From contig NW_013652540.1 of assembly GCF_000499385.1 (NCBI RefSeq), forward strand, positions 149,534 to 213,533: 64,000 nt of DNA. Direction: 5' to 3'. Below the pieces are notes generated by a model. The model saw nothing but the letters and a program-made list of their open reading frames with translations. It was not told the DNA's origin and did no database searches. Source of the stretch: Eimeria necatrix. Taxonomy: Eukaryota; Apicomplexa; Conoidasida; Eucoccidiorida; Eimeriidae. Shown in pieces: positions 38,601-49,285 of the stretch. A program made the translations under genes and the position numbers. Every line of letters starts with the position of its first letter. Positions within the stretch are counted from its first letter, which is position 1.

Positions 38601-40804
38601 ACACTTGCTTCCTAGCGCCAAACCTGCCGCATAAACGCTTGAGAGAGCACGTCGGCTATTGTTGTTGTTCCTTTTTTCCCTTGAGAGATAACGCCCGTGT
38701 GTTTCTGTGTGCGTTCCACTGCTGGCTGCGCCAGTTACAGTGGCTGCGCTAAACCCTGGCTTATTAGCAGAGCACCTTAAGGCTACTTTGCAGCAACGGC
38801 TAAGTTTCTCCAGATAACACATCTCTAATTAAGTCTAATTTCTATAGTATACTACAGGCTGTAGTGTATGGCACTACAATGTTGCACAGGAGCAAGCTCC
38901 AAAATTTTACATCGCTTGGAGGCTGGAGTGCTGCATGCTGCAGTTTTGGTGCCTCTTGCTTTCTCCAAGTTTCGGGCCTAATTTCAAAGCACACTGTGCC
39001 TTTTCGTCGGTGGAACAAAACCCTCTGAATAACAAAGGCTTCCAGCTGTTACGTCAGTCGAATTATCTCGAACACATTGTAGTGTTGCACACTGCCAGCT
39101 CTGCACACATCCCGTAGACCCACGCCATACTGACTGGTTGCAGTCAAACGAGGCGCACCCAAGATTTTTTACGATCTACTTCGTTGGCAGAGGCTTGACC
39201 AATGGCTTATCCCCCACGTTTCAGCTCCAGCTTGAAAGAGTTTCCAACGCGTCTCATGCTTTGGGTGCCGCTTAGAAGTTTTCCACAAGTCCTAGATGAA
39301 GTTGATGCAGTATCCGAGTAGCATCGAAGCGGCTTGCCATACGAAAGTCAGCAAACACGAAGTCTTCCCTTCAACATTTTCCTCAAGTCTCAAGAGAAAT
39401 GTGTAATATCGTAAGTTCCAGCCAGTAGGCTACTCTGTTAAACCAGGAGGCCGCCCTACCAAAGGCAATAAATCAAGGTCGAATGTCTCTCCTTCCAGGT
39501 AGAAAAGTCTGCCTAACGCACCATGTTGGTTTAAATGCACGAGGAACGTTGCCCTGACACGCCGGAAACAGGGATGCAAGGCAGTCTCCGCGAATTTGAG
39601 CGGATTTTTCCTGCTATGACGTTCTTGTTGGTGTGCACGCGCTAGTAAAAGCCGTTCATATTTAGCCATGCTGACAAGTTTTCAAATTCGGAGTCGTATC
39701 TCGAAGGCATTGACCCAATCCTGTCTTCCGATAGAGCTCACGTGCACAATGAACTGGGCGGTTCTGAGCTGGAACAAGAACTAGTGCTGATAATTAGGAT
39801 GCTTTGTCTGTTTACCAGTGCCTGGTGCAAATTGCTGCTGTTGAACATTTCGCATATATTAATGCGTTTAAAATCAAAGTGGAGGCCGAAGAAAGCCGAA
39901 AGGAGGCGTGCAAACTTGTTGAGAAGCTATTTGGCTGCTGTGGAACCGGCAGTGGTCAGGCTCTTTTTGGCTGGGAGCTATCAAGTACGACACGGGGAAG
40001 CTGAGCCAGGTGCGTTCCGAATTACTACAGGCGAAATTTAGCAAGAAGAGCATTGAAAAAATGTGTCAGATGCAGCTTGTGAAGCCCGGAGCAGAAGTTT
40101 GTATGGCTACGCGTGATTGGCCACGCGCAACTTGCAGAATCGTTTGCCACAACAAAGGCGCAAACTTGCGCAGCACGAAAAGCGCTCGCAGCACTAGGGA
40201 AGTATTGAAGTGCTGTTCATTTTATAATCGTACTACCTCACTGCTACGTTCATTTACGAGCTAACGTTAACAAGAAGTTGCAAAGCACTGAGCAGTCGAG
40301 CGCTTGATCGACGATCGCGATCCACCACATGTCCCACAGAATACAGCATCAACAAAAATATGCTGCACAGATTCTACACATTACATGCTAATCTCACAGA
40401 CAGAAAAACTGAACATGTAGCACGTGATGTTACGTAGGCATGGTGTTCAGTCAAGTATTGTTTAGAAGGAACAGTCACAGGAGCGATGCTGCAGCAGAAC
40501 GCTGCGCATGGCTGCTACGGCCATACAGCACATAAGCACCTTAGTTTTACATCGGTCGTTTTTTTTTTGAAAATTCTTTTTTTTTTTCTGATTATGCCTC
40601 TCCTCATCTATGAGAGGCTTACAGCGGAAGTTGATGAGCTGCTGAATTCGCTTATCTGCACGAGGCCTACTGAGGTCGCTCAGCATACATACTGGGACTT
40701 AATAAGCTGTGAGTTCACAGCAAATATTTTCCCTCCGGCGTTCCCAATATACAACCAGGACAATTTCAAGCTTTTTGCGAGCCGTGTCTCAGCAGTCCCC
40801 AGCA
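35680..40804. other. About 5 kb without a recognised gene
   Basis: This lies between the start of the minus-strand glycine-rich gene and the plus-strand membrane-protein array, so both promoters should be here. Most frames are under 100 codons. Two imperfect direct repeats around GGGTATAAAGCG lie near 38460 and 38505, with TATAAA-like words. At 39.8-40.26 kb helical, charged frames in two phases hint at a small or broken coding region, described separately. Confidence 0.45.
39804..40264 (+). pseudogene. Possible broken or spliced helical coding remnant
   Basis: From about 39804 a frame reads a charged, helical stretch (FKIKVEAEESRKEACKLVEK). Near 39990 good coding appearance switches to another frame (KYDTGKLSQVRSELLQAKFS, then KKSIEKMCQMQLVKPGAEVC). 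Either a frame shift or a short unseen intron would join them. No family is recognised. It lies just upstream of the membrane-protein array and might be a decayed relative, but I cannot align it with confidence. Confidence 0.25.
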
Positions 40805-42238
40805 ATGGCTGGGCGCGAGGAATATGCACAGTCAGCTGCTGCAAATTATGCTCTGCTTTCAGAACAGGCAGAGCCTCTACCCCAAAGCCACACTGATCAA
40901 ATTGATCAGCACTTGATCGCTAGGCATAGGTATCCGGCTTCGAAGGCTTCGAAGGGCGGCATGGTACTCCTCGCATCCAAAACACTCATTTTCTTCTGCA
41001 TCACAGCAACAATATATCTTGTCCTGAGCGGTTTTTGGTGTATAAAAGAGCTGGAGACTCGTCAGCTGTTGTCAAGTGGAATGCAAAAGCGGTTGTTGTC
41101 CATACAAGACTCTCGTTGGGCCAAGGAATGCATAGAAAGAGGTACAACTGGACAATCCGGCGCTCACAACAGCACTGAACATGCAGAACCCGTTGCGCGT
41201 GCCAGCAGCATCCTTGCCAAGAATGAGACTCTACCAGTGTTCTATGGCGGTGTTCATAGTAAATCAGGGAGAGGGGAGGTTGGTGCAGATCGAAGCTTGA
41301 GAGCTGATTGGATGAAAGCTCTCCTGGAACACTCCCCGAGTGTAGCGGAATGTAAGCGTCAGCTAAAGGCGCTCCATCTGCCAAAAAAGGATCGCAAAAA
41401 TCTGACAAGTCAAGAAGCAAAACTTTTAGAAAAGGCAGAAGCGGGCCTGCACGACCTCCTCGCATTCAGGTTTCGCCTCGTTGCAGGCTTGCACATGACA
41501 ACGAGGGAACGAAGACATTTGAAAAAATTAAGAGAAGATCTTGAATTGAAAACTGACAATTATTCACTTAAAAGGCTGGAGAAGACAGATGCAAAACTTT
41601 GCTATCTCGAAGATCTAACCAAAAGAGGCAAAAAGGATCTTTTGTATGTCGGTAAAGTACTGGGTTTGCTGCTCCTGCACAAGGAGCAGCGGGCCATTTC
41701 ACTCCGTATACTCGCGTCTCATCGCCTGCAGAACAGAGAAATATCAGTTAAGGCAGCAAACGCAATCGGATTAGCCACCCTCTTGATGAAAGGCTCCCGG
41801 TCCTCCAGTATGGCATTCACTGCTGATGAGGAGAGTGAACTTCTTAAAATAAGCGAAGGTTTCCTGAAGAGCTTGCAGGAAGCAGCAGCAGACCTTTCGC
41901 AGCTAATAAGAGCTCCAGGCAGTAGTCATTCAACCCTAAAGAAACGCGCGGCGAAGTATCATTCTCTTCAACAAAGCGTTTCCATGTATGCTTTGCAACT
42001 GCACAGTGTTCTGAGGGATGTCACAACGCAGAAGATCCTAAAACGCCTGGATCAGGAAAACTTGAAGCTGCGTAAAGCCTTAGAGAGGGCGGATCGATTG
42101 TTGCAAGACTCATGCATGGGGGGTGAAGGAATAATTTCGTCTGTGCGCTCACTACTTAGATTTTCCCTATTTAAGAGTGGGCGAGGTTTCGATGGTTCCA
42201 GCAATACGCTGCAGGCCCGCTATGCAAAACTCAGATAG
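40805..42238 (+). CDS. Tandem membrane protein family, member A
   Basis: An unrecognised intronless protein of 477 residues. I chose the ATG at 40805 because the paralogue at 45219 starts at the same aligned place, within the shared context CCCCAGCAATG; an open frame extends 32 codons further upstream. Features: a short N-terminal tail beginning MAGREEYAQSAA, one membrane segment at about residues 53-76 (FFCITATIYLVLSGFWCIKE), a low-complexity hinge, then about 300 mostly helical, highly charged residues without cysteine clusters or known catalytic motifs. Motifs shared with members B and C include YLVLSGFWC, an LLS block after the membrane segment, ISVKAANAIGLATLL and VSMYALQLHSVL. The lack of a cleavable signal suggests a signal anchor with the large helical part on the far side. 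It is the first of three copies. Confidence 0.75.
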   Translation: MAGREEYAQSAAANYALLSEQAEPLPQSHTDQIDQHLIARHRYPASKASKGGMVLLASKTLIFFCITATIYLVLSGFWCIKELETRQLLSSGMQKRLLSIQDSRWAKECIERGTTGQSGAHNSTEHAEPVARASSILAKNETLPVFYGGVHSKSGRGEVGADRSLRADWMKALLEHSPSVAECKRQLKALHLPKKDRKNLTSQEAKLLEKAEAGLHDLLAFRFRLVAGLHMTTRERRHLKKLREDLELKTDNYSLKRLEKTDAKLCYLEDLTKRGKKDLLYVGKVLGLLLLHKEQRAISLRILASHRLQNREISVKAANAIGLATLLMKGSRSSSMAFTADEESELLKISEGFLKSLQEAAADLSQLIRAPGSSHSTLKKRAAKYHSLQQSVSMYALQLHSVLRDVTTQKILKRLDQENLKLRKALERADRLLQDSCMGGEGIISSVRSLLRFSLFKSGRGFDGSSNTLQARYAKLR

Positions 42239-43029
42239 GGTAAAACGGAAAACTCATGGCTTTTTTTTAAAAATGTAAGTGATGCCGCTTTTACAAAGAA
42301 GACATTTGCTGTGCATTTTCTGTCAGTTCTTTTACGTTGCGCAGGCTTGCAAGATAGTGCACGTCCCGTTTGTTCAGCTTTTCTTTTTTCTCATGTTTCA
42401 GTGCAATTTGCTAGATTTGTCTCTGGAAAGCTCTTCAATAGCCTGGTGCTTATCTATGCGAATGTAGAGCTCCATGGTTTATGCCCTTGCAGCGTTACCC
42501 ACAAGGGCATGCGAAGGCAGACAGAAGAGTTGCCTCAGTATATTTCGGGCTACTCTGCAAATAGGAAACAATGGCTGCCCAGTAAAACAAGCGTGACAGT
42601 ATTGTCGATTCTAAATCAAGACATGTGGTCCCTTCAGATAGATTTCCAAATCAACTGCTACCTTGAACTATCTGGGTGAGTGCAAACGAGATGACAACAG
42701 TACGGGACGCCAAGCTCATGAATCGCACCTTTACATCATCCAGTACTCTGGGCCACGTGCGCTGGGCCAAGTGCTGGATCGACAGACGATGATTAGCCGC
42801 AACTGCACACCATGCAGACGAGGCATCCATATCCGCGCTCCTTCTCTTGAACAGGTACGTGGAACTACAAAAATTTACACTTCAGTGCTAAACCGAGGAA
42901 AAAACAAGAAATTACACAATCAGACAACGCACAGTTCACTCTGTCCTACGCCCTGCTGATCCGCTGCATACGCTTGAGACAAATTAGATTCCAGAGAAAC
43001 TTAGGCCTACTAGGATGTCTCAGTGCCCC
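42239..43029. other. 3' flank of member A, part of a duplicated segment
   Basis: No gene is seen. From about 42880 the sequence resembles 53640-53790 (for example CTCTGTCCTACGCCC against CTCTGTCTTACGCCC, then CCCCAAGACTTTTGATG against CCCCAAGACGTTTGATG). It is therefore the copied 3' flank of the AMP deaminase gene. Confidence 0.6.
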
Positions 43030-43822
43030 AAGACTTTTGATGGCTTTCTACATTCTTAGGCTTTTGCTGTTCTGATTGCAACGACGGCAGAATAAGCTCC
43101 ATTGATAGCGTGAGCCGTTCTGCGGCACACAAAAGCTCATCAAGCTCCTGTTATGCAATACTTCTTCTTCTTCGCAATTCAGGCCCATATTGCGTTGCCA
43201 TTACGGAAGAAGAGAAAACAGAGTTCAAGTTAGAAGGCCGTACACTACGTGAAACAGTACCGTTATGCGCGAAAGGGCACACATGAGACGGATGCTGACG
43301 AGCTGCCCCACGAAGCGGCAAGGCCGTACCCACCGTGTAAGAAGACGAGGGAATATGGGAGTCGGTGATAATCTCTGACGGGATGGCGCGGGACAACTGC
43401 AGGGAATAGTTACGCGGCAAAAGCTGGAGGTCCACGAGGATTGAAAAAGTTATTTAATTGTTGCTGGTTCGATGTTATCACCTCCCTCATATTTAGGAAA
43501 TTATTCACGTACTTCAGTGTTTTCTCCAAAGTGCAGGTTTGATTACAGAACGAACAAGAGGGCAGGGCAGATGATAGAGCCGCCAGCAGGCGAATAATCA
43601 TCCAGATATTCTGAGAGAAATGCGGAGCACAGTGCTTATAACAAGGGACGTGAAACCGTAAAAAGGGGTGACGGGAAGACGCACACGAGCTCATATTTGG
43701 CGTGTCAAACTTCAGCAGCGGCAGCAGCTGGACAGAGTTGGTATTTTTTGCTTTTTGCAGCAGCCAGAAATTTTCACAGAGCCAGCGTTTCTTTACCTGA
43801 CTCTCGAAGCCGGTGGGTGCAC
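43030..43822 (-). pseudogene. Decayed copy of AMP deaminase 3' exons
   Basis: This matches the last two exons of the gene at 53797-61205. The exon Y-like part begins near 43822 after TTTGTGTTAG and reads GFESQVKKRWLCENFWL where the intact gene has [17 protein letters not shown]. The exon Z-like part reads NFLNMREVITSNQQQ where the intact gene has [15 protein letters not shown], and further on YTVGTALPLRGAARQHPS against [18 protein letters not shown]. The copy is broken: the segment matching the end of exon Y is replaced by unrelated sequence, and a TAA at 43151-43153 stands within the part matching [13 protein letters not shown]. No upstream AMP deaminase exon is found next to it. It is best read as a relic of a segmental duplication. 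Confidence 0.85.
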
Positions 43823-45218
43823 TAACACAAAATGCGGCCACACAATTTTTTGACTAGCTTCAGGGTACTAGGAGACAATACGGAGAAGGAGAATCAGAAT
43901 GATAAAATGGAAATAAAGGACAGGCATCCAAGCGGAGAGGGGACAAATAACACTAATGAGAGAATAACGTAAAATGCGAAGAATAGCGTCATACACGCTT
44001 CCAATGTCTGCAGAGTTGTTACAGTGAGCAGCTGCAAATGACTGTGCTCTACAGAACGTAGTTGTCTCAGCAGCAAACAACGAAGTTAGCGCGTACTTGT
44101 CCTCTAAACTGAAGGAAAGCAGTGAAAGCATGTGCTTCTCGCGTATTCCACTAAGTTGCCCCTGTCTACACCTGTTTGCACGTCAACAGCACTACTTTGT
44201 GTGTGTTTCTTTTCGTGTGCTTTTTCTCTAGCTGTGGTCCAGGGTTTTACGTTGTATCTGCTGTCGACACACGCACTTGTGTTCTTCGCCAAGCTTCCTT
44301 TATTTATTTTTAGCACAGGCTCAAGCCAGGTCTGCCTACTGAACTTTCCAGGAATCGGTGCGTTCAACGCACTGCTATGCAGCTAGCATGAGGTTAAAAA
44401 GTTGTCTACCCACGGTGGAAGCTTCCTTTGTAGAGTGCTGAATTTGGGATATTTCAGTATACTGTGTACTGTGCGTAAGCAAAACACGAAAACTCGTGTT
44501 CAGTATTGACTGCTATTTAGGGGTGCGGTAAAACAAATGGCCAGCATTAGAGTGCATCAGAGAGAGCTGTACACATCAAAAGTGGGGAGCACGCGTGTAA
44601 TAACATCAGAATATCACGTATAATATCTGTTCCGTCCGAAGCAGATACCATGTCTGCGCGGACCAATCAATTCAGTTCTAGCAACCCTGCGCCACTCAGC
44701 GAAAACCCTACATCGAACTCGAACAGCAATTGATCGATCAACGCGGCCCACATGCGGCGTACAGGAAAACTCACGTCAACAAGAATGCGGGAAATTCTCT
44801 TTTAAAATTCCTGACCCAGTCATGCCGATTTTCAAGCAAAGATGCATACGTAACGCCATCATGTTCAGATAATTAATCCAGTTCACCTGGGCTGGCTGCT
44901 GGAGTGCCCCTGAACGCAAGAAGCGGGGCTCCTCATGCTTGCGACAGACCGACACCACGCCCCTGCATGAAGTTTAAGTCATAAAACTGGAAAATTCTCT
45001 TCAGCTCCACGTGAGTATTCAAGCAGAGGCTTGCCCACGGAGCGGATCAGCTGTTCGCTTCGCTCAACTCCATGACCTCTGGAGGGCAAGCCTTAAATAG
45101 CGCGATGCTGCGGCTTTTTGGGTAGAAAACATGCAGATATTGTTCTTTCAGCTTTCCTTTTTTTATGATTAGAACAATTTCAAGCTCTTTGCCTGTCTCG
45201 TCCCAGCAGTCCCCAGCA
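43823..45218. other. Spacer between pseudogene and member B
   Basis: Frames are short and overlap. The left part probably corresponds to AMP deaminase intron sequence carried in the duplication. The right part is the upstream region of member B and contains a T-rich tract ending in TTTTTTTATGATTAG just before the leader shared with member A. Confidence 0.5.
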
Positions 45219-46658
45219 ATGACTGGGCCCCAGGAATATGCGCAGACAGCTGCAATTTATACTCCGCTTTCACACGAAGCAGAGCCTCCAGCGGAAGGCT
45301 TTTTCGTGAAGAGAACTGATTCACACGTAAAACCTAAATATTTGGATTGGGGGTCGAGGGGCGGCCCCGTCTTCTTCGCCTCAAATGCACTTGGTTTCCT
45401 CTCCCTCATAGCAGCAATATATCTTGTCTTGGGCGGCTATTGGTGTTTACAAGAGCTAAGCTCTCACCGTTTGCTGCACACTGGCGTGCAAAAACGCCTG
45501 TTGTCTGAGGATGATGCTAATTGGATGAAGGAATGCGTGCAAGAAGGTAGCAAGGAACGGAAAGGTGGTCACAGCAACAGTGAACGGCTTGCGCACTCCG
45601 TTTGGGATCCCGAAGGTGATCGTTCGCAAGATGAGATTCCAATGAGATCTCCTGGATCGGCTGGAAATGCAACGAAAAGGCGTGGCCGTCTCCCGGTTGA
45701 GAGTGCAAATACCTACTTAGGGGCCCTTTCCCAAAGGCTCCCAGCAGAAGAAGCAGAATATAGACGCCAAATAGACGCCCTAAGTCTCCCTTTCGCTGAT
45801 TACTGGAATTTAACAGTAGGTGAATGCACGCTTTTATTCAGAGCAAGGCGACGACTACAAGATATCTTGGCATTTAGGGCTAAGGCTCTTTCAAAGGTGC
45901 ACTCGTTAGTGCTCGAACAGCAGTACTATGAACAAAAGAGAACGCAACTCAAGCAAATCTGGGACAAACACTCTCCTGCCATGTTGAGGGAAACAGGACA
46001 AAACCTAGCCTTTGTTAACAGAAGTCTCACTCAGAAGAGAAAGCAGCTCTCGAAAGTCCGTAACTCGATGCATTCGACGGTCCAGCACCAGATGCAACGC
46101 AGCATCTGTGCACATCAGTATGCATCTCATCGAAGGAATGGAAGAGCGATATCACTTAGAGCGGCGTATGCCCTCAGCATAGCCATCCTTGTCATCGAAG
46201 GAGGACAGCCAGCTGATTATTGTCTCAGTGATGAAGATCAGCAGGAGCTTTTGAAAGCGGGTTGGGAGTTTGTAGGGAAGATGGATAAAGCAGTTACATA
46301 TCTTTCGCGTCAACAACAGAGTTCGAGCGGTAGTCACTTCGACTTGAAGAGACGCGTGGGGAAGTACCAAAAGCTTCGAGCTACTGTGTCAATGTATTCA
46401 GTGATGATGCGGAGTGTTGCGATGAGTTTACCAAAGGGACCTGTCCTAAAGGAATTGGATGGGCAAACGGTCAAGCTTCTTAAGGAGCTAGATCGCGTAG
46501 ATGGGATTCTACGGGGCAGTCACACAGAAAACGCAACGGCGCTTCCACGCGGGCGTTCTTTATTCAGATATTTGTGTGCTTGGGGAGCACGCAGCGAAGA
46601 TGGTTGTTCTGAAGAGACACAGCAAGGCAGCGCGACGAAGGATACAAGGCGTAGGTGA
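45219..46658 (+). CDS. Tandem membrane protein family, member B
   Basis: An unrecognised intronless protein of 479 residues, paralogous to the genes at 40805 and 49286. The start at 45219 is aligned with member A (MTGPQEYAQTAA against MAGREEYAQSAA). The membrane segment is at about residues 50-72 (LSLIAAIYLVLGGYWCLQEL), followed by RLLSEDDANWMKECVQEG, which matches the same block of member A. The C-terminal 300 residues are charged and helical, with AISLRAAYALSIAILVIEGG and VSMYSVMMRSV as the most conserved parts. About 50 bases upstream of the ATG are also conserved with member A. No function can be assigned. Conservation of the open frame across three diverged copies argues for a translated product. 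Confidence 0.75.
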   Translation: MTGPQEYAQTAAIYTPLSHEAEPPAEGFFVKRTDSHVKPKYLDWGSRGGPVFFASNALGFLSLIAAIYLVLGGYWCLQELSSHRLLHTGVQKRLLSEDDANWMKECVQEGSKERKGGHSNSERLAHSVWDPEGDRSQDEIPMRSPGSAGNATKRRGRLPVESANTYLGALSQRLPAEEAEYRRQIDALSLPFADYWNLTVGECTLLFRARRRLQDILAFRAKALSKVHSLVLEQQYYEQKRTQLKQIWDKHSPAMLRETGQNLAFVNRSLTQKRKQLSKVRNSMHSTVQHQMQRSICAHQYASHRRNGRAISLRAAYALSIAILVIEGGQPADYCLSDEDQQELLKAGWEFVGKMDKAVTYLSRQQQSSSGSHFDLKRRVGKYQKLRATVSMYSVMMRSVAMSLPKGPVLKELDGQTVKLLKELDRVDGILRGSHTENATALPRGRSLFRYLCAWGARSEDGCSEETQQGSATKDTRRR

Positions 46659-49285
46659 AGAATTACAAGGCGTTTCTTCTGGGCACAGCGGTCCAGTTTT
46701 TCATATTGTTCTTCAAGAAGGCATTTGTCCACGCAGGGGCCGAAGTTCCTCTATGTTAGTCCCCCAATTTCGGCCGATGGGGAAGACACTGCTCAGGTTG
46801 ATAGAATCTGGTCATGGGTTTCCTCTGTTTCTCATTTCTGTTCGCTTTATTTGTTAACTTGTAAGATTTCCACGGACGTGTGCAGATCTGCTCTAGTGGA
46901 GCATGAGCTAGTCACACTTGTATACATTCATAGATGGCACTTGCTGCAATGGTTTGGTTGCTTGCTTTGTCTTTCCTTCCTCCCGACCCTCAGTTCCGTG
47001 GTTGTGCTATTTCTGCAAGGTCGCGCAAAAGGAATAGAGAGGCGTTGGGTAGAAGTACTTGGGGCTGTACAGAATCAGTTTGAGCATCTGTGTGTGTCAG
47101 GATAACTTTTATTCCTGGAGTTCCTAAAATTAAGTTCTGGAAATGAAGCGTAGTTTTCACTTTTCCTGCGTGCTCTTCGTTTGGGCGCTTCACAAGGTCC
47201 TTGTTTTTTTTATTTTTAATGGAGAACCTGCATCAATAATAGGAGTGGCATGTGATACCCCGTGCTATTCTTCAATTTGACTGTAGTGCTAGTGGACAAG
47301 CCGCGTTCATCAGCTAGGAGCTACCTGCGGGTAACAGCAGGTACTGTGTATCCCAACAGGCAAATAGCCCATTGCACAGTTATAGGTGGACTCTTTCGAA
47401 TAATTGCTGTTCGATGCAAAAGTCACCTCAAGACAAGAATTGCCTCACCATGAGCTTCCGCGCTACATTATCACTTGTTGCCTTCCAGAGAAGGCTGGTT
47501 CTGCCAATCAAAACCAACACACCCGACTGTTTCTACACCAAGGTCTTCGCATACCAGTGGGCATCACTGCCCTGGATCTCAATTAGTGAAATTGGGGCAT
47601 CTTCATGTAAAACTGGACTTCATTGTGGCTCTTGATTATGGGGAAGGTGGCCATGTGACTTTTGTAAGAGCGAGGTGCTGTTGTTTATCTTCGCCTGATT
47701 TCTCCCCATGCAAGGTGCCTCCCTTACTAGAACACCATATAGCTAGGACCGCCGAAAGACCTACCGAGACAATTGCTGCAGCTGCACCACATAATATTTA
47801 CGATATCAGTCGCCGATGATAACTTTGAAGGAACTCCGGGGAGGCTGCTCCTAGACGCGCAATGTACGGTCAGCCCATATCACAAACCTTATAGAAACTA
47901 CTGCCTGCTTCTCTCAGTAGTCATTTTACGCAGCGTGCTCTTTGGCTGTGGGCTGGACGGGATAGGGATGGCATGCCCGACATGGCCCTGCGGAGGCCAT
48001 TTGTTTCCTGATAGAGATCGTCAGGCATCGCTCTTAAAAGAAACGCATAATAGTTTCATGATGGCATTGTCTGCAATGGTGGTACTGCCTTCAACGTGGG
48101 ACGCCGTTGCGGGTTCCTGGGTGTCGTCATAAGGCTTTCTGGACCTTCTGCAAACACTGGCGCGAGACTCACCCCTACAAGAATGGCGACTTCGAACTTC
48201 AGCAGTGAAAAAAAGAATGAACAATTCTTCAGCATGAATTGAGAGCTACTGAGTGCAGTATGCAATTGCCGGTGGAGTGTGCACGCCTGCACGCAGTAAG
48301 TTGGATCCTGTAATGAAAGCAATAAACGTGTGTTGGGAAATACAGAATCGGGATGCGTACATCTTTAATGAAGGCAAAATAGAGGCTGTGTTATGCGAAA
48401 ATTCCAGAGAAGCTGCAGTTTTTCATAGACTGCTACCCATGAGACCAGCGGGCACCGGTGGGCTCCAGGACGATGGTGTCAAATTGGGGAGGAGTCCAGC
48501 TCCCGCATGTTCTTCTAGCAAGCTAAATTATATCCCCTGCGATCAGCCAAAAGTTTTAAATCAATTAATAGACTAATGTACTGAACATGATGCCTTGAAA
48601 GTCCAGGTGTTTCTTGAAAAGAGTCGGCACTGTGGGAGTGGATCTGCGGATTCCCCATTGAACACACTGTACGGCTGCAGCCATCAATACGTAGGCAGCA
48701 ATGCTGCACAGTTGTGGAAATCCGAGTAAATGGCTGAGGTTTGGTATGAAAACTCGGCAAATGCCTGAAGGGAACAATTAAATAGTGAACGGCACCGAAG
48801 GATTCAGCTGGAAGGGAGGAGCTTCAGCTCTTGTGAGCAATGGAGCGGCCCGCAGCACGTAGAAACGCGTAAAGGATCGTAGCTTAGGGAGAGATCAAGG
48901 AAGTAATATCAATATTTACACTCCAAGCCCACAGAAGCTCAATGGAAGATGCCGTACCCCACGCAATCTCTAGTCGATAAAAGCCCAACTTCAATTGGGC
49001 TCAGTGGAGCAGCGGAATTACCGCTGGGCAAAGCCACGGTTTCACAAGAGCCGTAATTTCCCCCCTCTAGACGAGCCAATGAGCCTTCTGAAGTTCTTCT
49101 TATGAAAGCTTCCTTGGATAAGCTGGGCTTAAATACCTTCACAAGATCGACGATAGTTGCGTTTGAACCAGATCGCTTTATGGGGAAAGTGTGGAGAAGC
49201 AACTCGTGCAGCTGTCCGCTATTGGGACCCATGACTATCTCAAACATTCTTACCCTCTTGTCTCCGTTCCCAGCAAGGAGGTGCC
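46659..49285. other. Spacer between members B and C
   Basis: About 2.6 kb without a recognised gene. Frames of up to about 126 codons are single, lack motifs and overlap on both strands. The last bases (GTTCCCAGCAAGGAGG) resemble the leader in front of members A and B. Confidence 0.45.

Noticed and set aside
40709..40804. Longer N-terminus for member A
   Set aside because: The paralogue alignment and the shared context before ATG favour 40805; the upstream 32 codons are not conserved in the same frame as a leader peptide.
45030..45090. tRNA-like inverted ends (CTTGCCC...GGGCAAG)
   Set aside because: No T-loop GTTCRANNC, no anticodon arm of proper size, and too short for a tRNA.
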